Source: Sphingomonas jatrophae
GTDB lineage: Bacteria > Pseudomonadota > Alphaproteobacteria > Sphingomonadales > Sphingomonadaceae
DNA length: 64,000 nucleotides
Assembly: GCF_900113315.1 (NCBI RefSeq)
Contig: NZ_FOZG01000002.1
Coordinates: 868,001-932,000, forward strand
Direction: 5' to 3'
A program made the position numbers and the translations under genes. The notes under the pieces were generated by a model. That model saw only the letters and a program-made list of their open reading frames with translations. It was not told where the DNA came from and ran no database searches. This document shows positions 23,011 to 36,587 of the stretch, in pieces (positions within the stretch are counted from its first letter, which is position 1; each line of letters opens with the position of its first letter).

Positions 23011-25220
23011 GCATGGCCGAGATCGAGCTGAACACGGGCGAGGACAGCGGCGCGACACGCAAGGCCGAGCCGGCCGCCCCCGCGACCACGCCGACGCTCG
23101 ACCACTGGGCCGCTGCCGCCGCCAAGGAGGTGAAGGGCAAGGACCTCACCTGGGCGACGCCCGAGGGCATCGAAGTGAAGCCGCTCTACACGGCCGAGGA
23201 CGTGGCCGGCATCGATCCCGGCCTGCCCGGCTTCGCGCCCTTCACCCGCGGCGTGCGCGCCTCCATGTATGCCGGGCGCCCCTGGACGATCCGGCAATAT
23301 GCCGGCTTCTCGACGGCCGAGGAGTCCAACGCCTTCTACCACCGCAACCTGAAGGCGGGGCAGAAGGGCCTCTCGGTCGCCTTCGATCTCGCCACCCACC
23401 GCGGCTATGACAGCGACCATCCACGCGTGACGGGCGATGTCGGCAAGGCGGGCGTTGCCATCGACACGATCGACGACATGAAGATCCTGTTCGACGGCAT
23501 CCCGCTCGACAAGATGTCGGTCTCGATGACGATGAACGGCGCGGTGATCCCGATCCTCGCCTTCTTCATCGTCGCGGGCGAGGAGCAGGGCGTCGATCGC
23601 AAACTGCTCGACGGGACCATCCAGAACGACATCCTCAAGGAGTTCATGGTCCGCAACACCTATATCTACCCGCCCGAGCCGAGCATGCGGATCATCTCCG
23701 ACATTTTCGGCTACACGTCGCGTGAGATGCCCAAGTTCAACAGCATCTCGATCTCCGGCTACCACATGCAGGAAGCCGGTGCCACGCAGGTGCAGGAGCT
23801 TGCCTTCACCATCGCCGACGGCATGGAATATGTGAAATACGGCGTCGCCTCCGGCCTCGACATCGACAAGTTCGCCGGGCGCCTCAGCTTCTTCTTCGCG
23901 ATCGGCATGAACTTCTTCATGGAGATCGCCAAGCTCCGCGCCGCGCGCGTGCTGTGGCACCGCGTGATGACGCAGCTGGGCGCCAAGGACGAGCGCTCCA
24001 AGATGCTGCGCACGCACTGCCAGACGAGCGGCGTCTCGCTGACCGAGAAGGACCCCTATAACAACGTCATGCGCACCACGATCGAGGCGATGGCGGCGAT
24101 GCTGGGCGGCACCCAGTCGCTCCACACCAACGCGCTCGACGAAGCCATCGCGCTGCCGACCGATTTCTCCGCCCGCATCGCGCGCAACACGCAGCTGGTC
24201 ATCCAAGAGGAGACCGGCATGTGCAACGTCGTCGATCCGCTGGGCGGCTCCTACTATATCGAGAGCCTGACCAAGGAACTGGTCGACCGCGCGTGGGAGA
24301 TCATCGAGAAGGTCGAGGCCGAGGGCGGCATGGCCAAGGCGGTCGCCGCGGGCTGGCCCAAGGCGATGATCGAGCAGGCGTCGGCGGCCAAGGCCGCGCG
24401 CGTCGACCGTGTCGAAGAGGTCGTCGTCGGCGTCAACAAATACGTCAAGGACAAGGAGGATCCGATCGAGATCCTCGATGTCGACAACGTCGCCGTGCGC
24501 GAGGCGCAGATCCGCCGGATCGAGAAGGTCAAGGCCGAGCGCGACGAAGCCGCTTGCCGGACGGCGCTCGATGCGCTGCGCGAAGGCGCGCGGGGCAATG
24601 GCAACCTTCTCGAACTCGCCGTGGAATGCGCCCGCAAGCGCGCGACGCTCGGCGAGATCAGCCTCGCCATGGAGGACGTGTTCGGCCGCTACGGCACCAC
24701 GCCCACGCCCGTGCAGGGCATCTATGGCGGCGCCTACAAGGACGATGCGCGCTGGACGAACCTCATCGACGGCGTGTCGGCGGTGGAGCGGCGCAAGGGC
24801 CGCAAGCCGAAGATGTTCGTCGCCAAGATGGGCCAGGACGGCCATGATCGCGGCGCCAACCTCGTCTCCTCCGCCTTCGGCGATCTCGGCTTCGAGATCG
24901 TCGCAGGGCCGTTGTTCCAGACGCCCAGGGAAGCCGCCGAGGTCGCGATCCGCGAGGATGTCGACGTGGTCGGCGCGTCGTCGCTGGCCGCGGGCCACAA
25001 GACGCTGATCCCCGAACTGATCGGCCATCTCCGCGATGCGGGGCGCTCCGACATCAAGGTGATCGCCGGCGGCGTCATCCCCGCGCAGGATTACCAATAT
25101 CTCCGCGATGCGGGCGTGCAGGGCATCTTCGGCCCGGGCACGAACCTCGTCGATGCGGCGGGTCAGGTGCTGGCATTGCTCGGCCACAACATGCCGCCCG
25201 AGCAGGAAGCGGCGGAGTGA
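23007..25220 (+). CDS. Methylmalonyl-CoA mutase (B12-dependent)
   Basis: A 737-residue single-chain mutase converting (R)-methylmalonyl-CoA to succinyl-CoA. Residues about 40-560 form the substrate TIM barrel ([47 protein letters not shown]). The C-terminal B12-binding Rossmann domain has the DxHxxG motif GQDGHDRG near residue 612, then SSLAAGH and VIAGGVIP. This matches the large, fully active subunit; no small subunit or MeaB chaperone gene lies nearby. Needs adenosylcobalamin, a link with cobS at the left edge. Overlaps the previous stop by four bases. Confidence 0.96.
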   Translation: MSMAEIELNTGEDSGATRKAEPAAPATTPTLDHWAAAAAKEVKGKDLTWATPEGIEVKPLYTAEDVAGIDPGLPGFAPFTRGVRASMYAGRPWTIRQYAGFSTAEESNAFYHRNLKAGQKGLSVAFDLATHRGYDSDHPRVTGDVGKAGVAIDTIDDMKILFDGIPLDKMSVSMTMNGAVIPILAFFIVAGEEQGVDRKLLDGTIQNDILKEFMVRNTYIYPPEPSMRIISDIFGYTSREMPKFNSISISGYHMQEAGATQVQELAFTIADGMEYVKYGVASGLDIDKFAGRLSFFFAIGMNFFMEIAKLRAARVLWHRVMTQLGAKDERSKMLRTHCQTSGVSLTEKDPYNNVMRTTIEAMAAMLGGTQSLHTNALDEAIALPTDFSARIARNTQLVIQEETGMCNVVDPLGGSYYIESLTKELVDRAWEIIEKVEAEGGMAKAVAAGWPKAMIEQASAAKAARVDRVEEVVVGVNKYVKDKEDPIEILDVDNVAVREAQIRRIEKVKAERDEAACRTALDALREGARGNGNLLELAVECARKRATLGEISLAMEDVFGRYGTTPTPVQGIYGGAYKDDARWTNLIDGVSAVERRKGRKPKMFVAKMGQDGHDRGANLVSSAFGDLGFEIVAGPLFQTPREAAEVAIREDVDVVGASSLAAGHKTLIPELIGHLRDAGRSDIKVIAGGVIPAQDYQYLRDAGVQGIFGPGTNLVDAAGQVLALLGHNMPPEQEAAE

Positions 25221-25591
25221 GCCTGCTGCTGCTTGCGCTGGCGGCCGGCATCAACGGCTGTGGCGAGGCGCCGACCCAGGCGATGCTGAACCGCTGTGCG
25301 GGTGCCGCCTTCACGCGTGCCAATGCGGCGATGGCGCGGCAATGGGCGGTCACCAACGCCGCAATGAAGCGGCGCGATGCGGCGAACGGATCGCGCGGCG
25401 GCGGCTTCGGCTATGCCGCCGCCTTGCTCGCCAGCCAGCGGGCGTGGCTGCGCTTCCGCGACGCGGAGTGCGCGATTGAGGGTGGGGAATATGCCGGCGG
25501 CTCGGCACAGGCTATGACGACCGCTTTCTGCCGGGCGCGCCTGACCGACGCGCGCACCGCACAGCTCAAGTCGCTGGAGTGGCGTAAATGA
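25217..25591 (+). CDS. LprI/DUF1311-like secreted protein
   Basis: A 124-residue protein with a short hydrophobic leader (residues 2-12) and the DUF1311/lysozyme-inhibitor LprI pattern: [26 protein letters not shown], and [18 protein letters not shown], with four cysteines suited to two disulfides. LprI proteins are periplasmic or lipoprotein lysozyme inhibitors in some species; most relatives are uncharacterised. It uses a GTG start overlapping the mutase stop and overlaps bioB, so it is embedded in the metabolic operon without an obvious reason. Confidence 0.75.
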   Translation: MSLLLLALAAGINGCGEAPTQAMLNRCAGAAFTRANAAMARQWAVTNAAMKRRDAANGSRGGGFGYAAALLASQRAWLRFRDAECAIEGGEYAGGSAQAMTTAFCRARLTDARTAQLKSLEWRK

Positions 25592-26580
25592 CGACCGACC
25601 TGCTGGACCGTCCGACCGAGGATGCCGTCCGCACCGACTGGACGCGGGGCGAGATTGCCGATCTGTTCGATCTGCCGCTGCCCGAACTGCTGTTCCGCGC
25701 CGCCACGATCCACCGCGCGAACCACGATCCGAACGCCGTCCAGCGAGCCACCCTGCTGTCGATCAAGACGGGCGGCTGCGTCGAGGATTGCGGCTACTGC
25801 TCGCAGTCCGCGCATGCCGACACGGGCCTGAAGGCAACCAAGCTGATGGACCCGCGCGCGGTGCTCCAGGCCGCCGCGCAGGCTAAGGACAGCGGCTCCA
25901 CCCGCTTCTGCATGGGCGCCGCATGGCGGAGCCCCAAGGAGCGCGACATGCCCGCCATCGTCGAGATGGTGAAGGGCGTCCGCCAGATGGGGCTGGAGAC
26001 CTGCATGACGCTCGGCATGCTGACGCCTCGCCAGGCCGAGCAGCTCGCCGACGCCGGGCTCGACTACTACAACCACAATATCGACACCTCGCCCGAAAAC
26101 TACACCAACGTCATCTCGACGCGGACCTTCCAGGACCGGGTCGACACGCTGGAGGCTGTGCGCGCGGCGGGGATCAACGTCTGCTGCGGCGGCATCGTGG
26201 GCCTCGGCGAACAGCGGCCCGACCGCGTCGGCTTCATCCACGCGCTCGCCACGATGGAGCATCCCGAGAGCGTGCCGATCAACGCGCTGGTGCCGGTCAA
26301 GGGCACGGTACTGGGCGACATGCTGGCCGATACGCCCATGGCGCAGATCGACGAGATCGAGTTCGTCCGCACCGTCGCCGTCGCGCGCATCACCATGCCG
26401 CGCTCGATCGTCCGCCTGTCCGCCGGGCGCGAGAGCATGAGCGCGTCCACGCAGGCTTTGTGCTTCATGGCGGGCGCGAACTCGATCTTCTCGGGCGACA
26501 AGCTGCTGACCGCGGGCAATGCCGGCGACGATGCCGACACCGTTCTGCTCGCCCGTCTCGGGATGACCGCGGCGGCATGA
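25588..26580 (+). CDS. bioB: Biotin synthase
   Basis: A 330-residue radical-SAM enzyme that inserts sulfur into dethiobiotin. The 4Fe-4S/SAM motif is CVEDCGYC (C64, C68, C71), and 2Fe-2S ligand regions ([33 protein letters not shown]) are intact, with the SAGRESM arginine segment near the C-terminus. It lies in the operon with the biotin-dependent propionyl-CoA carboxylase subunits, suggesting that cofactor supply is tied to demand. Other bio genes are not in the window. Overlaps both neighbours by four bases. Confidence 0.96.
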   Translation: MTTDLLDRPTEDAVRTDWTRGEIADLFDLPLPELLFRAATIHRANHDPNAVQRATLLSIKTGGCVEDCGYCSQSAHADTGLKATKLMDPRAVLQAAAQAKDSGSTRFCMGAAWRSPKERDMPAIVEMVKGVRQMGLETCMTLGMLTPRQAEQLADAGLDYYNHNIDTSPENYTNVISTRTFQDRVDTLEAVRAAGINVCCGGIVGLGEQRPDRVGFIHALATMEHPESVPINALVPVKGTVLGDMLADTPMAQIDEIEFVRTVAVARITMPRSIVRLSAGRESMSASTQALCFMAGANSIFSGDKLLTAGNAGDDADTVLLARLGMTAAA

Positions 26581-27134
26581 TGCTGCTCGCCGCCCTGCTC
26601 CAGGCTGCGGCCCCCGCCGCCGCCCCGCCTGCGCCGGTCACCCCGGCACCGGTCGAGGCGGCTGCGCCCAAGCTGCGGCCGAGCGATGCGGCAACCGCGG
26701 TGGACACGTTCAAGCTGAGCTGCTGGGCGCATTTCCGCGAGCCCGACGATCTGCGCGCTGCCATCCCGACGCTCAGCCTGCCGCTGGCCGAGCAGCCCAA
26801 GGCCAGGTCCGGTCCCACCACCGTCTGGCGCACGGACGAGGCGGTGCTGACCTATGTCGCGGGCGACGATCTGCCCGCCGGCGTCCCCAGCCGCCAGTGT
26901 ACGCTCCGCACCAAGCTTGCCGGCGCCGCCGATCAGCTGACGCTCGCCGCGCGCGTGGCGCAGGCACTCAGCCTTGCCGGCGGCCGCACCCGCACCGGTC
27001 GCGGCGCCGCGCAGACCATCTGGGACGTGCGCCAGCCCGACGGCCGCACCGCCCGCCTGATCGCCACCACCACCAACGCCAGCGGCGGCCAGACCGACCT
27101 GCGCCTCCAGGCGCTTCTCCTCGCGCAACGATAA
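26577..27134 (+). CDS. Unknown exported protein of the propionate operon
   Basis: A 185-residue protein with a hydrophobic N-terminus ([14 protein letters not shown]) followed by a Pro/Ala-rich stretch to about residue 38, which looks like a signal peptide plus linker. Two cysteines (SCWAHF and RQCTLR) could form a disulfide. No family recognised. The frame is open far upstream inside bioB but the ATG at 26577, overlapping the bioB stop, is the natural start. Conserved placement before pccA would be worth testing. Confidence 0.7.
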   Translation: MMLLAALLQAAAPAAAPPAPVTPAPVEAAAPKLRPSDAATAVDTFKLSCWAHFREPDDLRAAIPTLSLPLAEQPKARSGPTTVWRTDEAVLTYVAGDDLPAGVPSRQCTLRTKLAGAADQLTLAARVAQALSLAGGRTRTGRGAAQTIWDVRQPDGRTARLIATTTNASGGQTDLRLQALLLAQR

Positions 27135-27142
27135 AGGGCCCT

Positions 27143-29137
<1,995 letters not shown>

Positions 29138-29147
29138 TCGCATGAGA

Positions 29148-29173
29148 GGGCGCGTCGGATGACCGGCGCGCCC
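29148..29173. terminator. Hairpin between pccA and the convergent acetyltransferase gene
   Basis: Stem GGGCGCGTCGG / CCGGCGCGCCC with an ATGA loop (11 pairs including one G-T). Placed eleven bases after the pccA stop and before the 3' end of the minus-strand gene; no T-run follows. Confidence 0.6.
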
Positions 29174-29186
29174 ACCCTGCCGCACG

Positions 29187-29702
29187 TCAGGCCAGTCGCG
29201 GCTCCACCGGTGGCACCGCGCGGGACGCAAGGTCGCGCTGCCAATAGCCGACATCGTGCCAGCGCCCCTGCTTGTAGCCGACCCCGCGCGCCAGCCCGAC
29301 GCGGGCAAAGCCGAACCGTTCGTGGAAGTTCGTGCTCTCCGGATTGGGCTCGGTGATCAGCGCCATCGCGGTGACGAAGCCCGCCGCCGTCACCCGCTCC
29401 AGCAACGCGGCATAGAGCCGCCCGCCGACACCCTGCCCGCGCGCGTCATGCGCCAGATAGATGCTCGTCTCGCACGTCCAGCGATAGGCGGCGCGGGCGT
29501 GAAACGGCTTGGCATAGGCATAGCCGAGCAGCCTTCCGTCCGCCTCCGCTACCAGCCAGAGCCCGGGCGGCGCGATCCGCGCGGCCATCTCGTCGGGCGT
29601 CGGCGGCACCTCCTCGAACGTCACCGCGCCATGCTCGACATACCAGCCGTAGAGCGCCGCGATCGCGCCCGCATCGTCAAGGATGGCCGGCCGCAGCCTC
29701 AT
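29187..29702 (-). CDS. GNAT N-acetyltransferase (phosphinothricin acetyltransferase-like)
   Basis: A 171-residue GNAT enzyme. The opening (LRPAILDDAGAIAALYGWYVEHGAVTFEE), the RWTCETSIYLAHDARGQGVGGRLYAALL acetyl-CoA loop (Q/R-x-x-G-x-G/A) and FHERFGFARVG motif place it in the Pat/Bar/YwnH group, which acetylates amino groups of glutamate-like compounds such as phosphinothricin or methionine sulfoximine. Native substrate not known. Start at 29702 overlaps the sppA stop by four bases, so it is translated from the sppA transcript. Confidence 0.88.
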   Translation of the reverse strand: MRLRPAILDDAGAIAALYGWYVEHGAVTFEEVPPTPDEMAARIAPPGLWLVAEADGRLLGYAYAKPFHARAAYRWTCETSIYLAHDARGQGVGGRLYAALLERVTAAGFVTAMALITEPNPESTNFHERFGFARVGLARGVGYKQGRWHDVGYWQRDLASRAVPPVEPRLA

Positions 29703-31582
29703 GCGCCGATCCGCGCCAGCAGCAGCTGCCACAGCCGCATGTCGCGCGGGGGCACCGGCCGGCCGCTGCCGCCGCATTGCAGGCAGCGCACCTGGATTGC
29801 CGGCCCGGCCGCGATCGCCCGCGCATCGCCGATCGCCTGCGCCACCGCCCGCTCCGGCCGGCTCGCCAGCATCGACCACGCATCGCCGACGGACGCGTCG
29901 CCGCCCTGCCCGTCGCCCCGCTCGCGCCGCAGCAGATCGCGCAGGAAGCCGCGCCACGCGCTCGGCTCCTTCTCGATGAACAGCGGGCGGGCGCTGCCGC
30001 CGCTCAGCTTGGCCTGCCCCGCCGCCCACGCAATGGCGTCGTCCAGCCCGCCGAACTGATCGACCAGACCGATCTGCCGCGCGGTGCCGCCCGCCCAGAC
30101 GCGGCCTTGGCCGATCTCGTCCACCCGCGCGACTGGCAGGCGGCGCGCCTGCGCGACGAGGCCGATGAAGCGGCCATAGATGTCCTCGATCCCGAGTTGC
30201 ACCAGCCGGTCGAACTGCGGCGAGGTGCCGCGCAGCACGTCGGGCTGGCCGGACAGCGGCGTCGTCGCCACGCCGTCGGCGGACAGGCCGACCTTTTCCA
30301 GCGTGCCGGCAAAGGTCGGGATGATGCCGAACACGCCGATCGATCCGGTGATGGTCGACGGCTCGGCGAAGATCCGCTGTCCCGGCGTCGACACCCAATA
30401 GCCGCCCGACGCCGCGACATTGCCCATCGACACCGCGACCGGCATCCCCGCCGCCCGCGCCGTCATGATCGCGCCGCGGATGCGCTCGGACGCGGTGACC
30501 GAGCCGCCGGGCGAATCGACGCGCACCACCAGCGCCCTGATCCGCTTCTCGCGCACCGCCTGCAGCACCAGCCGCGCGATCGTCTCACCGCCCGCCCGGC
30601 CGGGGCCCGTCTCGCCATCGACGATCTCGCCCGCGATGGTCAGCACGCCGACCTGGCCTTCGGGCACCGGATTGGCCGACAGCCAGTTAGCGAGGCCGAT
30701 CGCCTGATAGCCGTCGCCGTCCTTGTCGGTGGAGGCGCCCGCCAGCGCCGCGACCCGCCGTCCGAAGGCGATCCGGTCGCCCAGCCTGTCGACCATGGCC
30801 GCCGCCTGCGCCGCCTGCGCGACATTGCCGCCGCTCGCGCGGGCCACCGCCTCGGGATCGGCCAGATAGGCGGCCAGATTCGCCTTGGGCCGCGCCTGCG
30901 ACACCTCGGCCCGCCACGTGCCCCAGAGCGCATCGACCAGCGCCTGATCCGCCGCCTTCGCCTCGGGCGACGCGTCGGTGCGGGTGAACGGCTCGACCGC
31001 CGACTTGTAGGTGCCGACCCGGTAGACGTTGGCGGTCACGCCCAGCTTGTCGAGCAGGCCCTTATAGTAGAGCCGCGATCCGCCCGGCCCCGTCAGCAGC
31101 ACCGCGCCCAACGGATCGAGCCACACCTCCGTGGCGTGCGCCGCCAGCTGGTAGCTGTCGTCGGTATAGCCGGTGGCGAAGGCCAGCACCGGCTTGCCCG
31201 TGCGGCGCACCCGGTCGAGCGCCTCGCCCAGCGACGCGATCGCCGTCTGGCCGCCGCCGGTGAAGCGGTCGAGATCAAGCACCACCGCCTTGATCGATGC
31301 GTCGCGCGCGGCGCCATCCACCGCGCGGATCACGTCGCGCAGGCGATATTCGCGCGTCAGCGGCCCGCTGCCGCTCACCGCCTCGAACGGGTCGGCATCC
31401 TCGGGCTGCTCGACGAGGCTGCCGCGCAGGTCGAGCACCAGCGCGCCGGACGCCGGCAGCCGCGGATTGGGGCTGCGCGACAGGGCAGCGAACATCACCC
31501 CGAAGAAGAGCAGCATGAACAGTAGGACGAGCCCGTCCTTGACGCCGACGAGCAGCTTCCAGATGCCCTTGAGAAACCGCAC
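29699..31582 (-). CDS. sppA: Signal peptide peptidase SppA, 67K type
   Basis: A 627-residue membrane protease with one N-terminal anchor (about residues 12-33) and two SppA/S49 domains. The catalytic dyad is split as in E. coli: Lys193 in RVGTYKSAVEPF of the N-half and Ser392 in NVAASGGYWVS of the C-half. It degrades cleaved signal peptides in the inner membrane. The last 60 residues carry an extra Cys pair (CLQCGG) not usual in the family. Divergent from groESL. Confidence 0.93.
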   Translation of the reverse strand: MRFLKGIWKLLVGVKDGLVLLFMLLFFGVMFAALSRSPNPRLPASGALVLDLRGSLVEQPEDADPFEAVSGSGPLTREYRLRDVIRAVDGAARDASIKAVVLDLDRFTGGGQTAIASLGEALDRVRRTGKPVLAFATGYTDDSYQLAAHATEVWLDPLGAVLLTGPGGSRLYYKGLLDKLGVTANVYRVGTYKSAVEPFTRTDASPEAKAADQALVDALWGTWRAEVSQARPKANLAAYLADPEAVARASGGNVAQAAQAAAMVDRLGDRIAFGRRVAALAGASTDKDGDGYQAIGLANWLSANPVPEGQVGVLTIAGEIVDGETGPGRAGGETIARLVLQAVREKRIRALVVRVDSPGGSVTASERIRGAIMTARAAGMPVAVSMGNVAASGGYWVSTPGQRIFAEPSTITGSIGVFGIIPTFAGTLEKVGLSADGVATTPLSGQPDVLRGTSPQFDRLVQLGIEDIYGRFIGLVAQARRLPVARVDEIGQGRVWAGGTARQIGLVDQFGGLDDAIAWAAGQAKLSGGSARPLFIEKEPSAWRGFLRDLLRRERGDGQGGDASVGDAWSMLASRPERAVAQAIGDARAIAAGPAIQVRCLQCGGSGRPVPPRDMRLWQLLLARIGA

Positions 31583-31705
31583 GCGTGACGCTCCTGTCGA
31601 ACCGGGCCGGACGCTTAGCAGCCTTCGCCCGCGCCATCCACGCCGCCCCTGCCACGCCCTGTCGCATCGCCCGGTAACTCGTCATGGAACTTTCGCGCAC
31701 ATGCG

Positions 31706-31733
31706 CTTGACGCTCGGGCTCGCTGCCCCATAT
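31706..31733 (+). promoter_or_regulatory. RpoH-type (sigma-32) heat-shock promoter of groESL
   Basis: CTTGAC at 31706-31711, a 14-base spacer, then CCCCATAT at 31726-31733. This fits the heat-shock consensus CTTGAA-N13..15-CCCCATnT almost exactly. The same bases also give a sigma-70-like -35 (TTGACG), so housekeeping transcription is possible. The expected +1 falls next to the CIRCE element. Confidence 0.75.
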
Positions 31734-31741
31734 GGCGACCG

Positions 31742-31768
31742 TTAGCACTCGCCCCCGGGGAGTGCTAA
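31742..31768 (+). promoter_or_regulatory. CIRCE operator (HrcA site)
   Basis: Perfect copy of the CIRCE inverted repeat, TTAGCACTC-N9-GAGTGCTAA, 68 bases before groES. HrcA binding here represses groESL at normal temperature. Every arm base matches the consensus. hrcA itself is not in the window. Confidence 0.97.
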
Positions 31769-31835
31769 TGACCCATTCCAACGACAGCGCGGGCGGGCCG
31801 GGATGGCCGCCGCGAGACAGGAAGGACGAAGCCCC

Positions 31836-32123
31836 ATGAACTTTCGCCCGCTGCACGACCGCGTGCTGGTGAAGCGCGTCGACGCCGAGGAAAAGACCGC
31901 CGGCGGCATCATCATCCCCGATACCGCCAAGGAAAAGCCGCAGGAAGGCGAAGTCGTCGCCGCCGGTGCCGGCGCCAAGGACGAGACGGGCAAGGTGACC
32001 CCGCTCGACGTCAAGGCGGGTGACCGCATCCTGTTCGGCAAGTGGTCGGGCACCGAGGTCAAGATCGGCGGCGAAGACCTGCTGATCATGAAGGAATCCG
32101 ACATTCTCGGGATCATCGGCTGA
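31836..32123 (+). CDS. groES: Co-chaperonin GroES
   Basis: A 95-residue GroES. The opening [12 protein letters not shown], the mobile loop [18 protein letters not shown] and the closing [16 protein letters not shown] are standard. It caps the GroEL ring. ATG 31836 is used, with AGGAAGGA upstream; an in-frame ATG 11 codons earlier is not. Transcribed from the RpoH/CIRCE promoter together with groEL 73 bases on. Confidence 0.97.
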   Translation: MNFRPLHDRVLVKRVDAEEKTAGGIIIPDTAKEKPQEGEVVAAGAGAKDETGKVTPLDVKAGDRILFGKWSGTEVKIGGEDLLIMKESDILGIIG

Positions 32124-32184
32124 CACGTCCGCGAGGGGTCGGAAAAGCCCCTCTGAGTGTCAACTTCGTCAACTTATCATCTGA

Positions 32185-33852
<1,668 letters not shown>

Positions 33853-33859
33853 TTTCGCA

Positions 33860-33884
33860 CCGGGGCAGCGACATGCTGCCCCGG
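33860..33884 (+). terminator. First hairpin after groEL
   Basis: Nine-pair perfect stem CCGGGGCAG / CTGCCCCGG starting eight bases after the groEL stop. No T-run follows, so it may act as a 3' stabiliser ahead of the true terminator further on. Confidence 0.5.
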
Positions 33885-33948
33885 AGACGAAATTGGGCCG
33901 GCCAACGGCGCGGATTCACTCCGCGTCGCTGTACCACCGATCAACGAA

Positions 33949-33978
33949 GGGCCGGGGAGGCGACTCCCCGGCCCTTTC
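33949..33978 (+). terminator. Intrinsic terminator of groESL
   Basis: Eleven-pair perfect stem GGGCCGGGGAG / CTCCCCGGCCC with a GCGA tetraloop (GNRA type), followed by TTTCGCTT. A strong rho-independent terminator 97 bases past groEL and 62 bases before mgtE. Confidence 0.85.
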
Positions 33979-34039
33979 GCTTGCGCGGGCCTCCGCACTA
34001 TCCCAAAGGCGGCACCCATCCGGCAGCGGGAGGCCATAG

Positions 34040-35440
34040 ATGAGCGATACCGGGCTCGACCCCGAAGAGGCACGCGCGCCGCTGCACGACGAGGACGACC
34101 GCATGGACCCCGGCTTCGTCGGGGGCGTGCTGGCGCGGCTGGATGAGGGCGATGCCGAGGGCGCGCGGGCGCTGGTGGAGCCGCTTCACCCCGCCGATAT
34201 CGCCGACCTGTTCGAGCTGGTGCCGCAGGATCGCCGCGCCGGCCTCGCCGCCGCCATCTCCGACCGGCTCGACGCGGACGTGTTCGCCGAGATGAACGAG
34301 TGGGTCCGCGACGAGCTGATCGACGTGCTTGCGCCGCACGAGGTCGCCGAGATCGCCGCGCAGCTCGATACGGACGACGCGGTCGCGATCATCGAGGAGA
34401 TGGACGACGAGGACCAGCGCGCCGTGCTGCGCGCGCTGGAACCCGACGATCGCGCCGCGATCGAAGAGGCGCTGAGCTATCCCGAGGAGTCCGCCGGCCG
34501 CCTGATGCAGCGCGATCTGATCGCGGTGCCCGAGCATTGGACCGTCGGCGACGTGCTCGACTATCTTCGGCGCAATGCCGATCTGACGACTGACTTCTGG
34601 GAGATCTACGTCGTCGATTCGCGCCACCATCCGGTCGGCACGTGCAAGCTCAGCTGGGTGCTGCGCACGCCGCGCGGCGTTGCCATTGCCGATGTAATGC
34701 AGCGCGAGCAGACCTTGATCCCGGTCGACATGGATCAGGAGGAGGTGGCGCTCCGCTTCCAGAAATATGCGCTCATCTCCGCCGCGGTGGTCGACGGCTC
34801 GGGGCGGCTCGTCGGCATGATCACCGTGGACGACGTGGTCCACATCATCCAGGAGGAAGCGGGCGAGGACGTGCTGCTCCTCTCCGGCGCGGGCGAAGGC
34901 GACATCAACGAGCCCGTGCTGGACAGCTACCGCGCGCGCGTGCGCTGGCTGCTGGCGAACCTGCTGACAGCGCTCGTCGCCTCGACCATCATCAGCCTGT
35001 TCGAGGGCACCATCGCGCGGATGGTGGCGCTGGCCACGCTGATGCCGATCGTCGCGGGTGTCGGCGGCAATGCCGGCACGCAAACGATGGCGGTTACCGT
35101 GCGCGCCATCGCCACCAACCAGCTGACAGCGTCGAACACATGGCGCTCGATCACGCGCGAGATCCGCGTGGCGCTGCTCAACGGCGTCACCGTGGCGGCG
35201 GTGATCGGCATCGGCGTCGCGCTCGTCTTCACCAGCCCGGCGCTGGGCGGCGTGATCGCGGCGGCGATGATGACCAACATCTTCATCGCCGGGCTGGCGG
35301 GCGTGCTGGTGCCCGTCGCCCTCGACCGCGCGGGCGCCGATCCGGCGGTCGCCTCGTCGGTATTCGTGACGATGACCACAGACTCGATGGGCTTTCTCGC
35401 TTTCCTCGGTCTGGCGACGGCAGCAGGCTTAGCGGGCTGA
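34040..35440 (+). CDS. mgtE: Magnesium transporter MgtE
   Basis: A 466-residue MgtE. The N-domain (MgtE_N superhelix) covers residues about 20-145 with LHPADIADLFELV; two CBS domains follow (VGTCKLSWVLR and LVGMITVDDVVHII); five membrane helices occupy the last 180 residues with the pore element PIVAGVGGNAGTQT. Moves Mg2+ and is gated by magnesium binding to the N and CBS domains. A GGGAGG ribosome site lies before the ATG. Confidence 0.95.
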   Translation: MSDTGLDPEEARAPLHDEDDRMDPGFVGGVLARLDEGDAEGARALVEPLHPADIADLFELVPQDRRAGLAAAISDRLDADVFAEMNEWVRDELIDVLAPHEVAEIAAQLDTDDAVAIIEEMDDEDQRAVLRALEPDDRAAIEEALSYPEESAGRLMQRDLIAVPEHWTVGDVLDYLRRNADLTTDFWEIYVVDSRHHPVGTCKLSWVLRTPRGVAIADVMQREQTLIPVDMDQEEVALRFQKYALISAAVVDGSGRLVGMITVDDVVHIIQEEAGEDVLLLSGAGEGDINEPVLDSYRARVRWLLANLLTALVASTIISLFEGTIARMVALATLMPIVAGVGGNAGTQTMAVTVRAIATNQLTASNTWRSITREIRVALLNGVTVAAVIGIGVALVFTSPALGGVIAAAMMTNIFIAGLAGVLVPVALDRAGADPAVASSVFVTMTTDSMGFLAFLGLATAAGLAG

Positions 35441-35485
35441 CGCTTCTTGTCGGAGGGCCTCGGGCTCCCCACCTGAGCGTCACCC

Positions 35486-35896
35486 ATGCATCCCCTGCAT
35501 CTCACCAAGGTCGCGGTCGGCTGTGCGTCGATGGAGGCGCTGATCGAGCGTATGGAGGCCCGTGCCGCCGGCGGCGCGGAGGCGTGGCTCGAGACGCGCT
35601 ATCGCCCGACGCGCCATGCAGAACTGATCGGCGGCTCCATCTACTGGATCGTCAAGCACCGGCTGGTCGCCCGCCAGGCGATCCTCGGCTTTGTCGAGAC
35701 GGAGGAGGGGCGCTGCCGTATCCGGCTAGGTGGACTGGTCGTGCCTGTCAGGGCGCGACCGAAGCGGGCGCATCAGGGCTGGCGCTACCTTGTTGCGGCG
35801 GACGCGCCCGCCGATTTCGCCGATGGTGACGCGGATGCATTGGAACTGCTGCCGCCTGCCCTCGCACGCGAACTGATGGCGCTCGCGCTGATCTGA
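35486..35896 (+). CDS. DUF1489 family protein
   Basis: A 136-residue DUF1489 protein, a small family found in alphaproteobacteria. Conserved-looking elements: HLTKVAVGC, TRYRPTRHAELIGGSIYWIVKHRLVARQ, and WRYL. No function is known. The first line of the family usually carries H and Y residues that could bind a ligand, but that is speculation. It is separated from mgtE by 45 bases and ends eight bases before a convergent gene. Confidence 0.85.
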   Translation: MHPLHLTKVAVGCASMEALIERMEARAAGGAEAWLETRYRPTRHAELIGGSIYWIVKHRLVARQAILGFVETEEGRCRIRLGGLVVPVRARPKRAHQGWRYLVAADAPADFADGDADALELLPPALARELMALALI

Positions 35897-35903
35897 TCCC
35901 ACG

Positions 35904-36587
35904 CTAACGGCCGCAGTCGACCTCGCCCATACCCGTCCGCTGGACGGTGCACGCGGCTCCGCCCGTCACGCGCACCTGCCCCATGCCTGTCGAGGCGATC
36001 TTCGCGGTCCGTGTCGCCGCCAGCGTCACATCACCGGCTCCCGACACGCTGATGTCCGCATCCTGCGCGGTCAGCGCGGCGGCATCGACATCGCCCGCGC
36101 CCTGCACCGCGATCCGCGCGCGCGCCGCCTTGCCCGCCAGGGTGACGTTGCCCGCACCCAGCACGTTGATCGCCACCGCCCCTGCATCCAGCCTGCCGAG
36201 CGTCAGCGAGCCTGCGCCGCCGAGCGCGATGTCGAACCGGTCGGCCTTGGCGCGATCGACCGCGAGCGAGCCCGCGCCGCTCACCTGCACCGCGGTCAAC
36301 AGCGGCGTGCTGGCGACGATCTTCACCGGTTCCATCGGCCGCGTCCCGCCCGACCGATCTAGCGAGATGATCAGCGTGCGGTTCTGCACGTCGATGCGCA
36401 GGCGATCGAGATCCTCCAGCCGCCCCTCCGCCCGCGCCGCGCCGGCCGGGCCAACGCTCAGCGTGACGGGGAAGGGCGCGAGCAGCCGGACGCGTTCATA
36501 GCCTGTGACGGTGTAGTTCCGGGTCGCCGCGCTCGCCCCGGCGGGTAGCACCGCCAGCGCCAGCAGCGCAGCCGCGATCAGTCGCAC
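35904..36587 (-). CDS. Secreted GIN-domain (DUF2807) protein
   Basis: A 227-residue protein with signal peptide (residues 1-20, cleaved near GASA). The mature part is a head-GIN/DUF2807 beta-helix with repeated G(A/S)G(S/N/D) turns (VSGAGSL, LGGAGSL, VLGAGNV, VQGAGDV, VSGAGDV). It closes with CTVQRTGMGEVDC, two cysteines that may staple the helix. Paralogue of the gene just upstream, whose coding end it overlaps by ten bases. Role unknown; the fold suggests an envelope surface scaffold. Confidence 0.85.
   Translation of the reverse strand: MRLIAAALLALAVLPAGASAATRNYTVTGYERVRLLAPFPVTLSVGPAGAARAEGRLEDLDRLRIDVQNRTLIISLDRSGGTRPMEPVKIVASTPLLTAVQVSGAGSLAVDRAKADRFDIALGGAGSLTLGRLDAGAVAINVLGAGNVTLAGKAARARIAVQGAGDVDAAALTAQDADISVSGAGDVTLAATRTAKIASTGMGQVRVTGGAACTVQRTGMGEVDCGR

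Noticed and set aside
22923-25187. Open 754-codon frame on the minus strand opposite methylmalonyl-CoA mutase
   Set aside because: It mirrors a certain gene in high-GC DNA, its residues are His/Arg/Asp/Gly-rich with no recognisable domain, and no ribosome site supports it.
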